Shown here: positions 54,268 to 62,524 of the stretch, piece after piece
Numbering within the stretch: the first letter of the stretch is position 1
Layout: each line of letters opens with the position of its first letter
NCBI GenBank assembly: GCA_045649825.1
Contig: JAZRQO010000022.1
Coordinates: 62,001-126,000, forward strand
DNA length: 64,000 nt
Source: RGIG9115 sp045649825
GTDB lineage: Bacteria; Bacillota; Clostridia; UBA1381
Direction: 5' to 3'
Notes under the pieces: generated by a model
The model's input: the letters and a program-made list of their open reading frames with translations, nothing else
What the model was told of the DNA's origin: nothing
Databases searched by the model: none
Made by a program: the position numbers and the translations under genes

Positions 54268-54277
54268 TTTCGAAACA
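54268..54277. promoter_or_regulatory. CGAAACA operator between GRE2 and AraC genes
   Basis: TTTCGAAACA at 54268-54277; CGAAACA (54271-54277) starts 24 bp before the -35 at 54295. TTTCGAAA is itself palindromic. Confidence 0.6.
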
Positions 54278-54294
54278 GCAAGATAAAAAATATC

Positions 54295-54323
54295 TTGATT
54301 TTTTTTCATATAAATGATACAAT
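54295..54323 (+). promoter_or_regulatory. Promoter of the GRE2-linked AraC gene
   Basis: TTGATT (54295-54300), 17-bp spacer, TACAAT (54318-54323). Confidence 0.7.
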
Positions 54324-54345
54324 GTGATCGGGGAAGGTGAGGGAT

Positions 54346-55137
54346 ATGAGCCGTATCGATATAACCAAGAATAACTTATATTTAAAAAAGTTCAGAAATG
54401 TTCTTCGTTCTGAAATAGTAAATCGCAATAAAATAGTTCATTTGAGAGGAAGACATAGTGATGCTTTTGTATATGTTTTAAAAGGTAGCTGTACATATGT
54501 TTTTGAAAATGGTCATACCTGCACGGTAAACGAGGGGGATATACTCTATCTTGCACACAAGGAATTATATACTATGTATGTACATACTCACAGATACATC
54601 TCAATCTACTGTGATTTTGAATTTTACGGTGATGAAAGCAGAAAAAGTGATGTGTATACTCCCAAAAACATAAGTGAAGCTGAAAATCTTTTCAGGCGTC
54701 TTATAAGAAGCCATAATTCACCGTCAAAAACAACATTTGCAGAATGTATGTCTATGCTTTATTCAATATACGCAATAGTAATAAACTCTGTTAATGATCA
54801 ATATGTCAATAAAAACCTTAAATCTAAAATTGAGGACACAAAGATGTATATTGATATGAACTTTAAAAATCAGGCACTTACTGTTACAGAGCTTGCAGAA
54901 ATGGCAGATATAAGTGAGGTATACTATAGAAAACTATTTAAATCTATATATGGAGAATCTCCATCAAAATATATAACCTCAATTCGCTTGAAAAATAGCA
55001 AAGAACTTATGAAATATCCGTTTCTTACGTTGGAAGAATGTGCTTTGCAAAGTGGGTTTGCTACGGTGCAGTATTTTTGCCGTGTATTCAAAAAGGAAAC
55101 AGGTATAACTCCTGCGAAATATAGAAAAGAACGTTAA
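54346..55137 (+). CDS. AraC-family transcriptional regulator next to GRE2
   Basis: A 263-residue regulator. The N-terminal domain (about 1-145) is cupin-like: HLRGRHSDAFVYVLKGSCTY and VNEGDILYLAHKELY match the sugar-binding strands. The C-terminal domain has the two HTH motifs, LTVTELAEMADISEVYYRKLF and LTLEECALQSGFATVQYFCRVF, joined by GESPSKYITSIRLKNSKELM. ATG 54346 is favoured because GGGGAAGG precedes it; an in-frame GTG at 54337 overlaps that site. Shared CGAAACA elements suggest it controls GRE2 and also the permease/beta-mannosidase pair at 57494/57805 (inference). Confidence 0.9.
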   Translation: MSRIDITKNNLYLKKFRNVLRSEIVNRNKIVHLRGRHSDAFVYVLKGSCTYVFENGHTCTVNEGDILYLAHKELYTMYVHTHRYISIYCDFEFYGDESRKSDVYTPKNISEAENLFRRLIRSHNSPSKTTFAECMSMLYSIYAIVINSVNDQYVNKNLKSKIEDTKMYIDMNFKNQALTVTELAEMADISEVYYRKLFKSIYGESPSKYITSIRLKNSKELMKYPFLTLEECALQSGFATVQYFCRVFKKETGITPAKYRKER

Positions 55138-55173
55138 AAATCACGCTCATACTTGTATGAGCGTGATTTTTTT
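55136..55173. terminator. Bidirectional terminator between convergent AraC and dehydrogenase genes
   Basis: AAAAATCACGCTCATA (55136-55151) pairs perfectly with TATGAGCGTGATTTTT (55156-55171), 4-base loop, with A and T runs on the two sides. Confidence 0.9.
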
Positions 55174-56098
55174 AATCTTTGTACAATGCGTTGTAAATTT
55201 TTACAAACTTTTTATCTCTTTCGCTGATAGGATCTTTGCCCTCATAGTCATAGAAGCCCTTACCTGATTTAACGCCGTAATTGCCGTTTTTATACAAATC
55301 GTCAAGAAGTTTTTGAACATTTGTTTCGTTGCAAAGAAGTGGGTTTAGGTACTCTGCAATATGGTGGAATGTATCAACTCCGCCAAAATCCACAACCTCA
55401 AACGGACCATATGCAGCATATCTGAATCCTAAGCCATATTTCATGCAAGCGTCAACATCTTCTACATCAGCAATTCCTTCTTCTACCAAGGATATACATT
55501 CTCTCAATATTGAAAGCTGAATTCTGTTCAAAATAAATCCTGGTACATCCTTTTTGCAGACAGTTGTTTTCTTTCCGACGGCGTGAGCTAAATCTATTAC
55601 AATTTGTGTGCTTTCGTCATCTGTTTCCGTTCCTCTTATAATTTCAATACAAGGTATCAAGTGCGACGGATTCATCCAATGCATACCTAGAAAACGATGC
55701 TTTCCTACAATGTCTTTAGCAATGGCGTCAATTGAAATGCCTGAGGTATTTGTGGTTAAAATTGCATTAGGTCTAACCATTTCTGATATTTCTTTCCAGA
55801 ATTTCTGTTTAATATCGAGGTTTTCAATGATGCTTTCTATTATTATATCGCTATCCTTCAAGTCCTCCATGTTATTAGTAAATTTAAGTTCTGCAATGAT
55901 TTTATCAGCTTCCTCTTGAGTTTCTTCTCCCGATTGAACGGCGGCTTGCTGATTGATTTCGATTAGCTTTTTCCCCTTTTCGAGAGCTGCTTCAAATGCG
56001 TCATATACTGTGACTGAGTAGCCGTATTTAGCAAATATTTGCGACATACTTGCACCCATTAAACCTGCTCCTGCGATACCTACTTTTTTGATTTCCAT
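55172..56098 (-). CDS. 3-hydroxyacyl-CoA dehydrogenase-family NAD enzyme
   Basis: A 308-residue NAD-dependent dehydrogenase. The N-terminal Rossmann motif is VGIAGAGLMGASMSQIFAKYG (GXGXXG), followed by YDAFEAALEKG. The catalytic region shows NTSGISIDAIA, HRFLGMHWMNPSHLIPCIEII (the His of 'GMHxxNP') and KDVPGFILNRIQ. Members act on 3-hydroxyacyl-CoA or, in the lambda-crystallin branch, on L-gulonate and similar 3-hydroxy acids. Being in one operon with a GntP-type sugar-acid permease and next to beta-mannosidase, the hydroxy-acid option deserves attention, though standard 3-hydroxybutyryl-CoA dehydrogenase is equally possible. It follows the permease gene by 52 bases with site ATGGAGGA. Confidence 0.85.
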   Translation of the reverse strand: MEIKKVGIAGAGLMGASMSQIFAKYGYSVTVYDAFEAALEKGKKLIEINQQAAVQSGEETQEEADKIIAELKFTNNMEDLKDSDIIIESIIENLDIKQKFWKEISEMVRPNAILTTNTSGISIDAIAKDIVGKHRFLGMHWMNPSHLIPCIEIIRGTETDDESTQIVIDLAHAVGKKTTVCKKDVPGFILNRIQLSILRECISLVEEGIADVEDVDACMKYGLGFRYAAYGPFEVVDFGGVDTFHHIAEYLNPLLCNETNVQKLLDDLYKNGNYGVKSGKGFYDYEGKDPISERDKKFVKIYNALYKD

Positions 56099-56150
56099 AA
56101 ATATTCCTCCATTATTTTATTAAGAGCAAAAGAAAGCTCTGTTTTAACAT

Positions 56151-57494
56151 TTAGATAAAAAGTCCCCAAGCAAAAGATATTAATAAGGATACAACAGTCG
56201 GTATAATACATGCTGTCACGCAAATATCTATATACGATTCTTTATGCTTGCAATTTGATACCGCCAACAATGTAAGTACTGCACCGTTATGTGGCAGAGT
56301 TCCTAAACCGCCCGACAGAACTGCAACTCTGTGTAATAACTCGGGATTAATACCAATCGACAATGCTTTCTCAAGGTATTGCGGTGCCATAGCTTCAAGG
56401 GCTATTGACATACCTCCTGAAGCTGAACCCGTTGCACCTGACAAAACATTAACTGCCACCGCTTCTGAGAAAAGAATGTTTCCTGGCATACTAAGTAAGG
56501 CATTTTTTAAAAACGTAAAACCCGGAACGATTTTAACAACAGAGCCGAATCCAACAGCGCAGGCTGTATTCATAATAGCCATCAACGAACCGTTTGAACC
56601 TGCATTAATAGCAGGTAACAGAACTTTGAATTGTTTTATATTAATAAGGCACGCAGTGCTGATTCCGCCCAGTAAAGCAACAACTATGGCTTGATTAGTT
56701 GATAATTCAATATTATGTTTTAATAATATCTGAGGGAAAATATTTAGCATAAATACCACAACAAGCAAAGGGAGCAGCCCGCTTAACCAATGCCATGATG
56801 GTTGTTCTGAGATGTTGGCAATACATTCTTTTTGATTTGGATCTTCAACAAACCCAAGCCCTTTTTTTCTTGCATTTCGGCAGCGCCACTCTAAATACAT
56901 ATATCCGGGAGCTGCCATTAGAATTGTTGCAACAAGGCCCATTAAAGGCGCAGCTGTTGCAGTTGTTCCGTAGTAAGTGGTAGGTATGATGTTTTGAATT
57001 TGAGGAGTTCCCGGGATTGCCATCATTGTTATCCCGAATGCACCAAAAGCAATAGCTCCCGGAAGAAGTGTACGGGGCAGATTCGCCTCTCTGTATATTG
57101 CATATCCCATGGGATAAACTACAAAGGCAACAACAAAAACTGAAATTCCTCCATATGTCATCAAAAGGCAGGGAATAACTACTGATAATATAGCAAACCT
57201 GGGACCAATTAATGAAACGAGCTTATTTGCAAGGGAACGTGCAGAACCTGTCATATCCATAATTTTTCCGTAAACAGCGCCCAGAAAAAAAGCAGGAAAC
57301 CAAGAAACGATATAGTCAGCCATTCCTTTTATGTAGTCATTTAAATAGGCATCTAAAACATTCAGTCCACTCATCACAGCAACAATAACAGCGCATATAG
57401 GTGCAACCCAGATTATAGAATGACCTTTGTAAGCCAAAAATATTAAAGCAATAAGTGCTATAATAATACCCACTAATGAAAGAATTGATAACAT
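56151..57494 (-). CDS. GntP-family permease (organic/sugar acid symporter)
   Basis: A 447-residue membrane protein with about 12-14 helices, the usual GntP length. Family features: YKGHSIIWVAPICAVIVA near the start, GMADYIVSWFPAFFLGAVYGK, PGTPQIQNIIPTTYYGTTATA (conserved GTPQIQN-type loop), ATGSASGGMSIALEAM and LPHNGAVLTLLAVS near the end. GntP proteins import gluconate, hydroxybutyrate or related acids with protons. It is first in an operon with the hydroxyacyl/hydroxyacid dehydrogenase, starting at ATG 57494 after AAAGGAG. Its control region is nearly a copy of that of GRE2, so its cargo may be the substrate or product of GRE2 (inference). Confidence 0.88.
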   Translation of the reverse strand: MLSILSLVGIIIALIALIFLAYKGHSIIWVAPICAVIVAVMSGLNVLDAYLNDYIKGMADYIVSWFPAFFLGAVYGKIMDMTGSARSLANKLVSLIGPRFAILSVVIPCLLMTYGGISVFVVAFVVYPMGYAIYREANLPRTLLPGAIAFGAFGITMMAIPGTPQIQNIIPTTYYGTTATAAPLMGLVATILMAAPGYMYLEWRCRNARKKGLGFVEDPNQKECIANISEQPSWHWLSGLLPLLVVVFMLNIFPQILLKHNIELSTNQAIVVALLGGISTACLINIKQFKVLLPAINAGSNGSLMAIMNTACAVGFGSVVKIVPGFTFLKNALLSMPGNILFSEAVAVNVLSGATGSASGGMSIALEAMAPQYLEKALSIGINPELLHRVAVLSGGLGTLPHNGAVLTLLAVSNCKHKESYIDICVTACIIPTVVSLLISFAWGLFI

Positions 57495-57587
57495 AATTTT
57501 TTTCTCCTTTGTAATTGCGTACTTGCCAAATTAGTTTGTTTTTTACGATTGTTTAACCTGATAAACATAATCACTTCTGATATTGTA

Positions 57588-57616
57588 ATTATATAAGCAA
57601 TCTGTTTTGTTGTAAA
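57588..57616 (-). promoter_or_regulatory. Promoter of permease/dehydrogenase operon
   Basis: Minus strand TTTACA (57616-57611), 17-bp spacer, TATAAT (57593-57588), matching the GRE2 promoter in sequence and spacing. Confidence 0.7.
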
Positions 57617-57641
57617 TGTCAATATTAGATAATTTTATACT

Positions 57642-57651
57642 TATCGAAACA
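57642..57651. promoter_or_regulatory. CGAAACA operator between permease and beta-mannosidase genes
   Basis: TTATCGAAACA ends at 57651; CGAAACA (57645-57651) starts 24 bp before the -35 at 57669, exactly the distance seen at 54271. Confidence 0.6.
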
Positions 57652-57668
57652 ATAAAAACAAAAACATA

Positions 57669-57697
57669 TTGATTTCCAAAATACCAAATGATATAAT
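57669..57697 (+). promoter_or_regulatory. Promoter of the beta-mannosidase gene
   Basis: TTGATT (57669-57674), 17-bp spacer, TATAAT (57692-57697). The remaining ~100 bases to the ATG at 57805 form a leader in which I see no further element. Confidence 0.75.
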
Positions 57698-57804
57698 ACG
57701 ACCAAGTGAATGTACTAAGTAAGAGATGTAATTTGAAAATCTCATTATGTTATTCGCTTGAAGTTTTGTTTAATACAATTTAGCAAAGAAAGGACGATAC
57801 ATAA

Positions 57805-60009
57805 ATGAAACGGTATGAATTGATTGATTGGAGCATCGCTCCTTATTACCCTTATACGCCATTTCGTCAAAAAAATACAGAGACCGATATTCTCAATACA
57901 GGTATTATGCCTGCAATTTCTGCAAAAGTTCCGGGCTCAATTTATAAAACACTGGAGGAAGCCGGAATTATCGAGGACCCTTATTTTGAAATGAATAGCT
58001 TGAAAGCTCACTGGGTTTCAAATCATTGGTGGTATTATACTACTGATATTGAATTGCATCCCTCAGGACAAAAGCTTGAGCTTGTGCTTGAAGGTATTGA
58101 TACCATTGCTCATATACTATTTAATGGAACTAAAATTGGTGAGTCAGACAATATGTATGTCCCCTTTGTCCATGATGTTACAGATCTTGCTAAAGACGGT
58201 ATTAACACTGTGGTTGTAGTAATCGAAACTGCACCGAATGAAATGGGCCAGATTGGTCACACCAGTATGACACATACCCAAAAAGCTCGTTTTCAATATA
58301 AATGGGATTGGTGTACAAGACTTATCGGTATGGGATTATATCGTCCTGCTTATATTCGCGAGTATGATCAGGTACGTTTTGGTGATTGGTACTTTAAGCC
58401 GGTAGGAACTGATGGTGATGCTGAGCTTTATGTATCGCTTCACGGCGACTTTGAGGGATTGTCAGTTAATGTTGAAATAGGTGATTTCAAAGCTGAAGTC
58501 CCTGTGGATATGTACGGATGTGCAAAAACCCGTTTGCATGTGAATAATGTTCGTCTGTGGTATCCTGTTGAGGTAGGAGAACAGGCTTTGTATGATTTGA
58601 AACTTGAAATTGTTAAAGACGGGACCGCGATTGATGCTGATACAAAGACAGTAGGTTTCAAAGAGTTTGTTCTTACTGAAAACGACAATGCACCCCTTGG
58701 CGCATTTAATTATGTGTTTACATGTAATGGTAAAAAGGTATATGTTAAGGGTGTAAATATTACACCTTTTGACCAATCTTGTTATAATGATCCGGTTGTG
58801 GTTGAAAAGACCTTGCAAAAACTTCGTGACGCTCACATAAATATGATAAGAGTGTGGGGCGGTGGAGTTATTGAGGATGAGATGTTCTACAGTATGTGCG
58901 ACCGCATGGGATTTATGGTATGGCAAGAATTTATTCAGTCATCCAGTGGAATAGATAATGTGCCGTCTAAGCGTCCTGAGTTCCTGGTTCGTGCTCATGC
59001 AACTGCAGAATATGCCACAAAGACACTTCGAAATCATGTATCTCTTTGTGTGTGGAGTGGCGGAAATGAACTGACTGACGAAAATAATGTGCCATCAACA
59101 TTTGCTGATATGAATATAGGTATGTTGCTGGGTGTCGTTAAAACCAACTCACCTCATGTTGCTATGCTTCCCACGTCCGGAAGTGGACCAAGAGGCCATG
59201 GCCGTCCTGATTTTCCCGGCACAAATCATGATGTGCACGGCCATTGGATTTTCCTTGGTGCGGAAAGACAATACTCGTACTTCAATGATATAGACAGCTT
59301 ATTCCACAGCGAGTTTGGTGTAAATGGTATGTCATCAGTGGAAACTCTTAAAACCTTCCTTTCAGAAGAACATTTAAAGCCAGCCTCAATGATAGATGAC
59401 CACGTATGGCGTCATCACGGAGAGTGGTGGGATACATCAAAACGTGATAAGGATCTTTTTGGTGAGCCCAAGACTCTGGAGCAACAGGTGGCGCGCTCTC
59501 AGTTTATTCAGGCAGAAGGTCTCCGTTATGCTATTGAGGCAAATAGAAGACGTGCATATCAAAACAGCGGTAGTGTAATATGGCAGGCAAATGAATTGTA
59601 TCCAAATGTTGCAAGTACTTCACTTCTGGATTATCGCATAGAACCAAAGCCTGTGTACTACCAGATAGCTAAGGCTTTTGCGCCTCTTAATATTAGTCTC
59701 AGATATGATAAGCTGATATATGAACCGGGAGAAGTATTTAAGGCGGAAGTGTATATTACACGTGATGACGAAGAAAAAGAAGTTACCTACAATGTATCAT
59801 GTGGTGATACACAGTTGAATGGTACAGCAGTTGTTGGTAATGGCTTAACTGTTCATGTGGGAACAATTCAGGTCGTTGCAGAGGGTAAGTTTATTGATAT
59901 TGCTTTGAAAGGCAAAGATTGTGAAAGAACCTATGAAAATACTATTCGTCTGTTTGTCAGACAAGACAACGGATTGTGCTCTGATGAGGGACTGAAAGGA
60001 TTTTATTAA
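57805..60009 (+). CDS. Glycoside hydrolase family 2 beta-mannosidase, intracellular
   Basis: A 734-residue GH2 enzyme without signal peptide. N-terminal sugar-binding domain: VPGSIYKTLEEAGIIEDPYF and NSLKAHWVSNHWWYYTTDIE, both typical of beta-mannosidases; YKWDWCTRLIGMGLYRP closes it. The barrel has MIRVWGGGVIEDEMFYSMCD, acid/base Glu422 in WSGGNELTDENN, and nucleophile Glu503 in FHSEFGVNG. WDW-CTR and 'WGGG' are the beta-mannosidase-type signatures in GH2, so mannosyl ends are the expected substrate. It is shorter than 800-850-residue mammalian-type members but normal for bacterial ones. It is divergent from the permease operon with a shared CGAAACA element. It would finish imported manno-oligosaccharides in the cytoplasm. 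Confidence 0.88.
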   Translation: MKRYELIDWSIAPYYPYTPFRQKNTETDILNTGIMPAISAKVPGSIYKTLEEAGIIEDPYFEMNSLKAHWVSNHWWYYTTDIELHPSGQKLELVLEGIDTIAHILFNGTKIGESDNMYVPFVHDVTDLAKDGINTVVVVIETAPNEMGQIGHTSMTHTQKARFQYKWDWCTRLIGMGLYRPAYIREYDQVRFGDWYFKPVGTDGDAELYVSLHGDFEGLSVNVEIGDFKAEVPVDMYGCAKTRLHVNNVRLWYPVEVGEQALYDLKLEIVKDGTAIDADTKTVGFKEFVLTENDNAPLGAFNYVFTCNGKKVYVKGVNITPFDQSCYNDPVVVEKTLQKLRDAHINMIRVWGGGVIEDEMFYSMCDRMGFMVWQEFIQSSSGIDNVPSKRPEFLVRAHATAEYATKTLRNHVSLCVWSGGNELTDENNVPSTFADMNIGMLLGVVKTNSPHVAMLPTSGSGPRGHGRPDFPGTNHDVHGHWIFLGAERQYSYFNDIDSLFHSEFGVNGMSSVETLKTFLSEEHLKPASMIDDHVWRHHGEWWDTSKRDKDLFGEPKTLEQQVARSQFIQAEGLRYAIEANRRRAYQNSGSVIWQANELYPNVASTSLLDYRIEPKPVYYQIAKAFAPLNISLRYDKLIYEPGEVFKAEVYITRDDEEKEVTYNVSCGDTQLNGTAVVGNGLTVHVGTIQVVAEGKFIDIALKGKDCERTYENTIRLFVRQDNGLCSDEGLKGFY

Positions 60010-60034
60010 TCAAAATAACATAGTGTATAACGGT

Positions 60035-60070
60035 AAAACCGAGAATGTATAAACATTCTCGGTTTTTTTT
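60035..60070 (+). terminator. Terminator of the beta-mannosidase gene
   Basis: AAAACCGAGAATGT (60035-60048) pairs with ACATTCTCGGTTTT (60053-60066), loop ATAA, followed by T to 60070. Confidence 0.92.
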
Positions 60071-60179
60071 GTACGTAATCAAGGCAAAAAATACCTTGTT
60101 TTATAGTGAAAAAAGACAATGTAGGAGTGGTTTTTTTGTATAAAAATTTGTTATAATGATAGTGAATGGAGGTGGGCAT

Positions 60180-60255
60180 GTGTACCAAGTGTTGAAGTAT
60201 ATAAATGACAATATCGATAAAAAGCTTACAACAGAAGAAACCTCGGCTTTAACAT
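60180..60255 (+). pseudogene. Truncated AraC-type HTH gene start
   Basis: A GTG at 60180 after GGAGGTG begins VYQVLKYINDNIDKKLTTEE, then TSALT and stop codons (TGA TAG). The wording 'YI-DN-DKKLT-EE' is the start of an AraC-type DNA-binding domain. TATAAT at 60152-60157 precedes it. The gene is cut after about 25 codons, where unrelated sequence begins, so this looks like the junction of the inserted element. Confidence 0.55.
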
Positions 60256-60705
60256 GATAGCCTGATTGATGTATTAACAGGTGAGTTGGACAAGCATTTT
60301 TACGGAGTTGAGTTTTTATCGCTCAATATTTGCAATATAGTAAACTGAAAAGGCAACCAATACATCCGCAGAAGAATAAAATATAAGTTTTTAATACTTG
60401 TTGAATGCGACGGCATTCTTAAAACAAGATTCAAAAACAGAGTTCACAGAACTATCTATCTTGAAATTAAACAAAACGGGTATAGAGGTCTTATAAAGAC
60501 TTGTCACTATTGCGATAGGCGCTACAAGCAAAATAATCGGGCTGTAACGCCATTTGACGTAAAAACAATATACTTTGATTACAGTGTGGAAAAAGTGCTA
60601 GAAATCGTAAATAACGAGCTTAATTGCGATTTCACTGATGTTGTTATTACAAGAGATACATTTCACTTCGCAGAAAGTGATATTCCTATATGCGGTTCGA
60701 TATAA
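60253..60705 (+). pseudogene. Degraded gene of unknown family with in-frame stop
   Basis: One reading frame runs from 60253 to the TAA at 60703-60705 with a single TGA at 60346-60348 and no usable start codon. It reads HDSLIDVLTGELDKHFYGVE and, after the stop, KGNQYIRRRIKYKFLILVEC, then HRTIYLEIKQNGYRGLIKTC with HYCDRRYKQNN, and ends ADSDIPICGSI-like (ESDIPICGSI). A zinc-ligand-like C-H-Y-C is visible. I do not recognise the family. The long open frame and Clostridia-like codon use suggest a recently inactivated gene brought in with the mobile element. Confidence 0.55.
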
Positions 60706-60751
60706 GTACAGGCTTATGTTGCATAAAAATAAAAAAGGAGGTTGATGTGTT

Positions 60752-60883
60752 ATGTCAGAATACACAGATATAAAAAATAATACATATAAGATAACTAATA
60801 CTGTGCTTTTAACCGGAGAGGAAAAAGAACAGGCTGAAAATGAAATAGTTGAGGAATTATATAAGATTTTTGCACGAAAGTAA
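60752..60883 (+). CDS. Small protein upstream of the recombinase
   Basis: A 43-residue frame, MSEYTDIKNNTYKITNTVLL then a Glu/Lys-rich helix and stop. It has a very strong ribosome site, AAAAAAGGAGG, eight to nine bases before the ATG. It lies 35 bases before the serine recombinase, the place where small transposon proteins (TnpW-like, 'TYKI-NT-' start) are often found; that likeness is only suggestive. Function unknown. Confidence 0.6.
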   Translation: MSEYTDIKNNTYKITNTVLLTGEEKEQAENEIVEELYKIFARK

Positions 60884-60918
60884 ATAATTAAAAATGGGAG
60901 CAAAGGAGGTGAAATCGT

Positions 60919-62439
60919 ATGTCTATTGCTCTTTATGCAAGAAAGTCCATAGAACGTGAAAACAGTATTTCATGCGAAACGCAGCTTGAATATTGTAAAT
61001 CTATGATAAAGCCTGATGAACAGGCGGAAAAAGTCGTTACATTTGTTGACAACGGCTTTTCGGGTGGAAATGTTGACCGTGATGGATTTCAAAAAATGAT
61101 GCGACAGGTGGAACAAGGAAAAATAAGTAAAATCATTGTTTACCGTCTTGACAGAATAAGCAGAAGTATGCTGGATTTTTTGAATATCTGGAATACATTA
61201 AAAAAATACAATGTAGAATTTGTAAGTTCCCAGGAAGCTATAGATACATCCGGCCCTTATGGTGAAATGCTTACAAAAATAATAATGATATTTGCTGAAT
61301 TTGAAAGGCACAGTATTATCGAAAGAGTAACCCAGGCTTATGCACATAGAAGCGAAATGGGCTTTTATATGGGCGGTAGAAGACCATACGGTTTCACCTT
61401 GACAGATACAATTATTCATAATATTAAGACAAAAATGTTCTTTCCTATAGCGGAAGAAATTGAACAGTTAAAATACATATTCGAGGCATATTCCGTTCCG
61501 GGAATAACACTTCGAAGACTTATGGATAATCTTATTGATAATGGTATTCTTCCTACTGACGGAAGCTGGTCTACAGGAAAGCTATCTACAATTCTGAAAA
61601 ATCCCATTTACGTTAAAGCTGATAATGATATTTATGAGTATCTCCTAAAAAATAACGCAAATATCATAAGTGATATTTCAGAGTTTGACGGAGTTCATGG
61701 TCTGCAGATTTATGGTAAAACCAAACATTCAACAGATGATTGGTCTGATATGAAAGCCGTTATTATGTCCCATGAAGGTATAATAAATTCTGATGTCTGG
61801 CTTAACTGTCAGAAAAAACTCGAAAAAAATAAGCAAATAGGAAATGCTATGAGTAATACAACAAGCTGGCTCGGAGGTAAAATTATATGTAAAAGCTGTG
61901 GACGGACAATGACGGTTACAAAAGGCGGTAAACGAAAAGACGGCTCTCTAAGAAGATATTTCAGTTGCACAGGTAAATCTCATAACCGTATATGCAAAGG
62001 AACAAATAAACCTATATATGCAGATAGCATGGAGGATATGGTGTACGAACTTGTTTCAGAGAAACTTGAAACCTTAAAATGCTGTCGTAAAAAAATATCA
62101 ACAGATAATTCCAATAAGATAAATCTTCTTAAAAATCGTATTAGTGAAATAAAGAAATCACAGGAAAAGCTCGTAAACCTGTTGATGAATGATACTATTG
62201 AAGCGGATATGATTAATCTTTTGAATGAAAGGGCAAAAAAACTTGCAGAAGAAAAAACTGATATTCTTGCTAAAATTGATGTGCTTGCAAATGAAGAAAG
62301 TGAAATATTAAGTGCTATCAATTTATCAAAGAAATGGAGAACAGCAAGCTATGAGGAACGAAAGGCAGTATGCAATATACTGATACATAAAATACTGATA
62401 AACGAAGCCGGAAATTGTGATGTTGTTTGGAATATATAA
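60919..62439 (+). CDS. Large serine recombinase (site-specific integrase)
   Basis: A 506-residue recombinase. The N-terminal resolvase domain (about 1-145) starts MSIALYARKSIERENSISCE, with Ser10 as the catalytic nucleophile, and has VDNGFSGGNVDRDGFQKMM, YRLDRISRSMLDFLNIW and FAEFERHSIIERV, the standard catalytic Arg/Asp block. Then the recombinase domain (MGGRRPYGFTL, KLSTILKNPIYV) and a zinc ribbon (ICKSCGRTMTV ... YFSCTGKSHNRICKG, four Cys). The C-terminal part is a Lys/Glu-rich coiled coil (about 400-460). It would integrate and, with a helper, excise the mobile element. Start ATG 60919 follows AAAGGAGG. Neighbouring excisionase-like and HipA-like genes fit element cargo. Confidence 0.95.
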   Translation: MSIALYARKSIERENSISCETQLEYCKSMIKPDEQAEKVVTFVDNGFSGGNVDRDGFQKMMRQVEQGKISKIIVYRLDRISRSMLDFLNIWNTLKKYNVEFVSSQEAIDTSGPYGEMLTKIIMIFAEFERHSIIERVTQAYAHRSEMGFYMGGRRPYGFTLTDTIIHNIKTKMFFPIAEEIEQLKYIFEAYSVPGITLRRLMDNLIDNGILPTDGSWSTGKLSTILKNPIYVKADNDIYEYLLKNNANIISDISEFDGVHGLQIYGKTKHSTDDWSDMKAVIMSHEGIINSDVWLNCQKKLEKNKQIGNAMSNTTSWLGGKIICKSCGRTMTVTKGGKRKDGSLRRYFSCTGKSHNRICKGTNKPIYADSMEDMVYELVSEKLETLKCCRKKISTDNSNKINLLKNRISEIKKSQEKLVNLLMNDTIEADMINLLNERAKKLAEEKTDILAKIDVLANEESEILSAINLSKKWRTASYEERKAVCNILIHKILINEAGNCDVVWNI

Positions 62440-62440
62440 C

Positions 62441-62479
62441 AAAATCTGCTTAATCTATTGATTTTAAGCAGATTTTTTG
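62441..62479 (+). terminator. Terminator of the recombinase gene
   Basis: AAAATCTGCTTAA (62441-62453) pairs with TTAAGCAGATTTT (62464-62476) and is followed by T to 62479. It overlaps the promoter of the next gene. Confidence 0.85.
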
Positions 62480-62486
62480 TTATAAT
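62458..62486 (+). promoter_or_regulatory. Promoter of the HipA-like gene, embedded in the terminator
   Basis: TTGATT (62458-62463), 17-bp spacer, TATAAT (62481-62486). The spacer is the right arm of the terminator hairpin. Confidence 0.6.
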
Positions 62487-62524
62487 GCAGTTGTATAATT
62501 ATTTTGCCAAGGGGGTGCTGCCAG

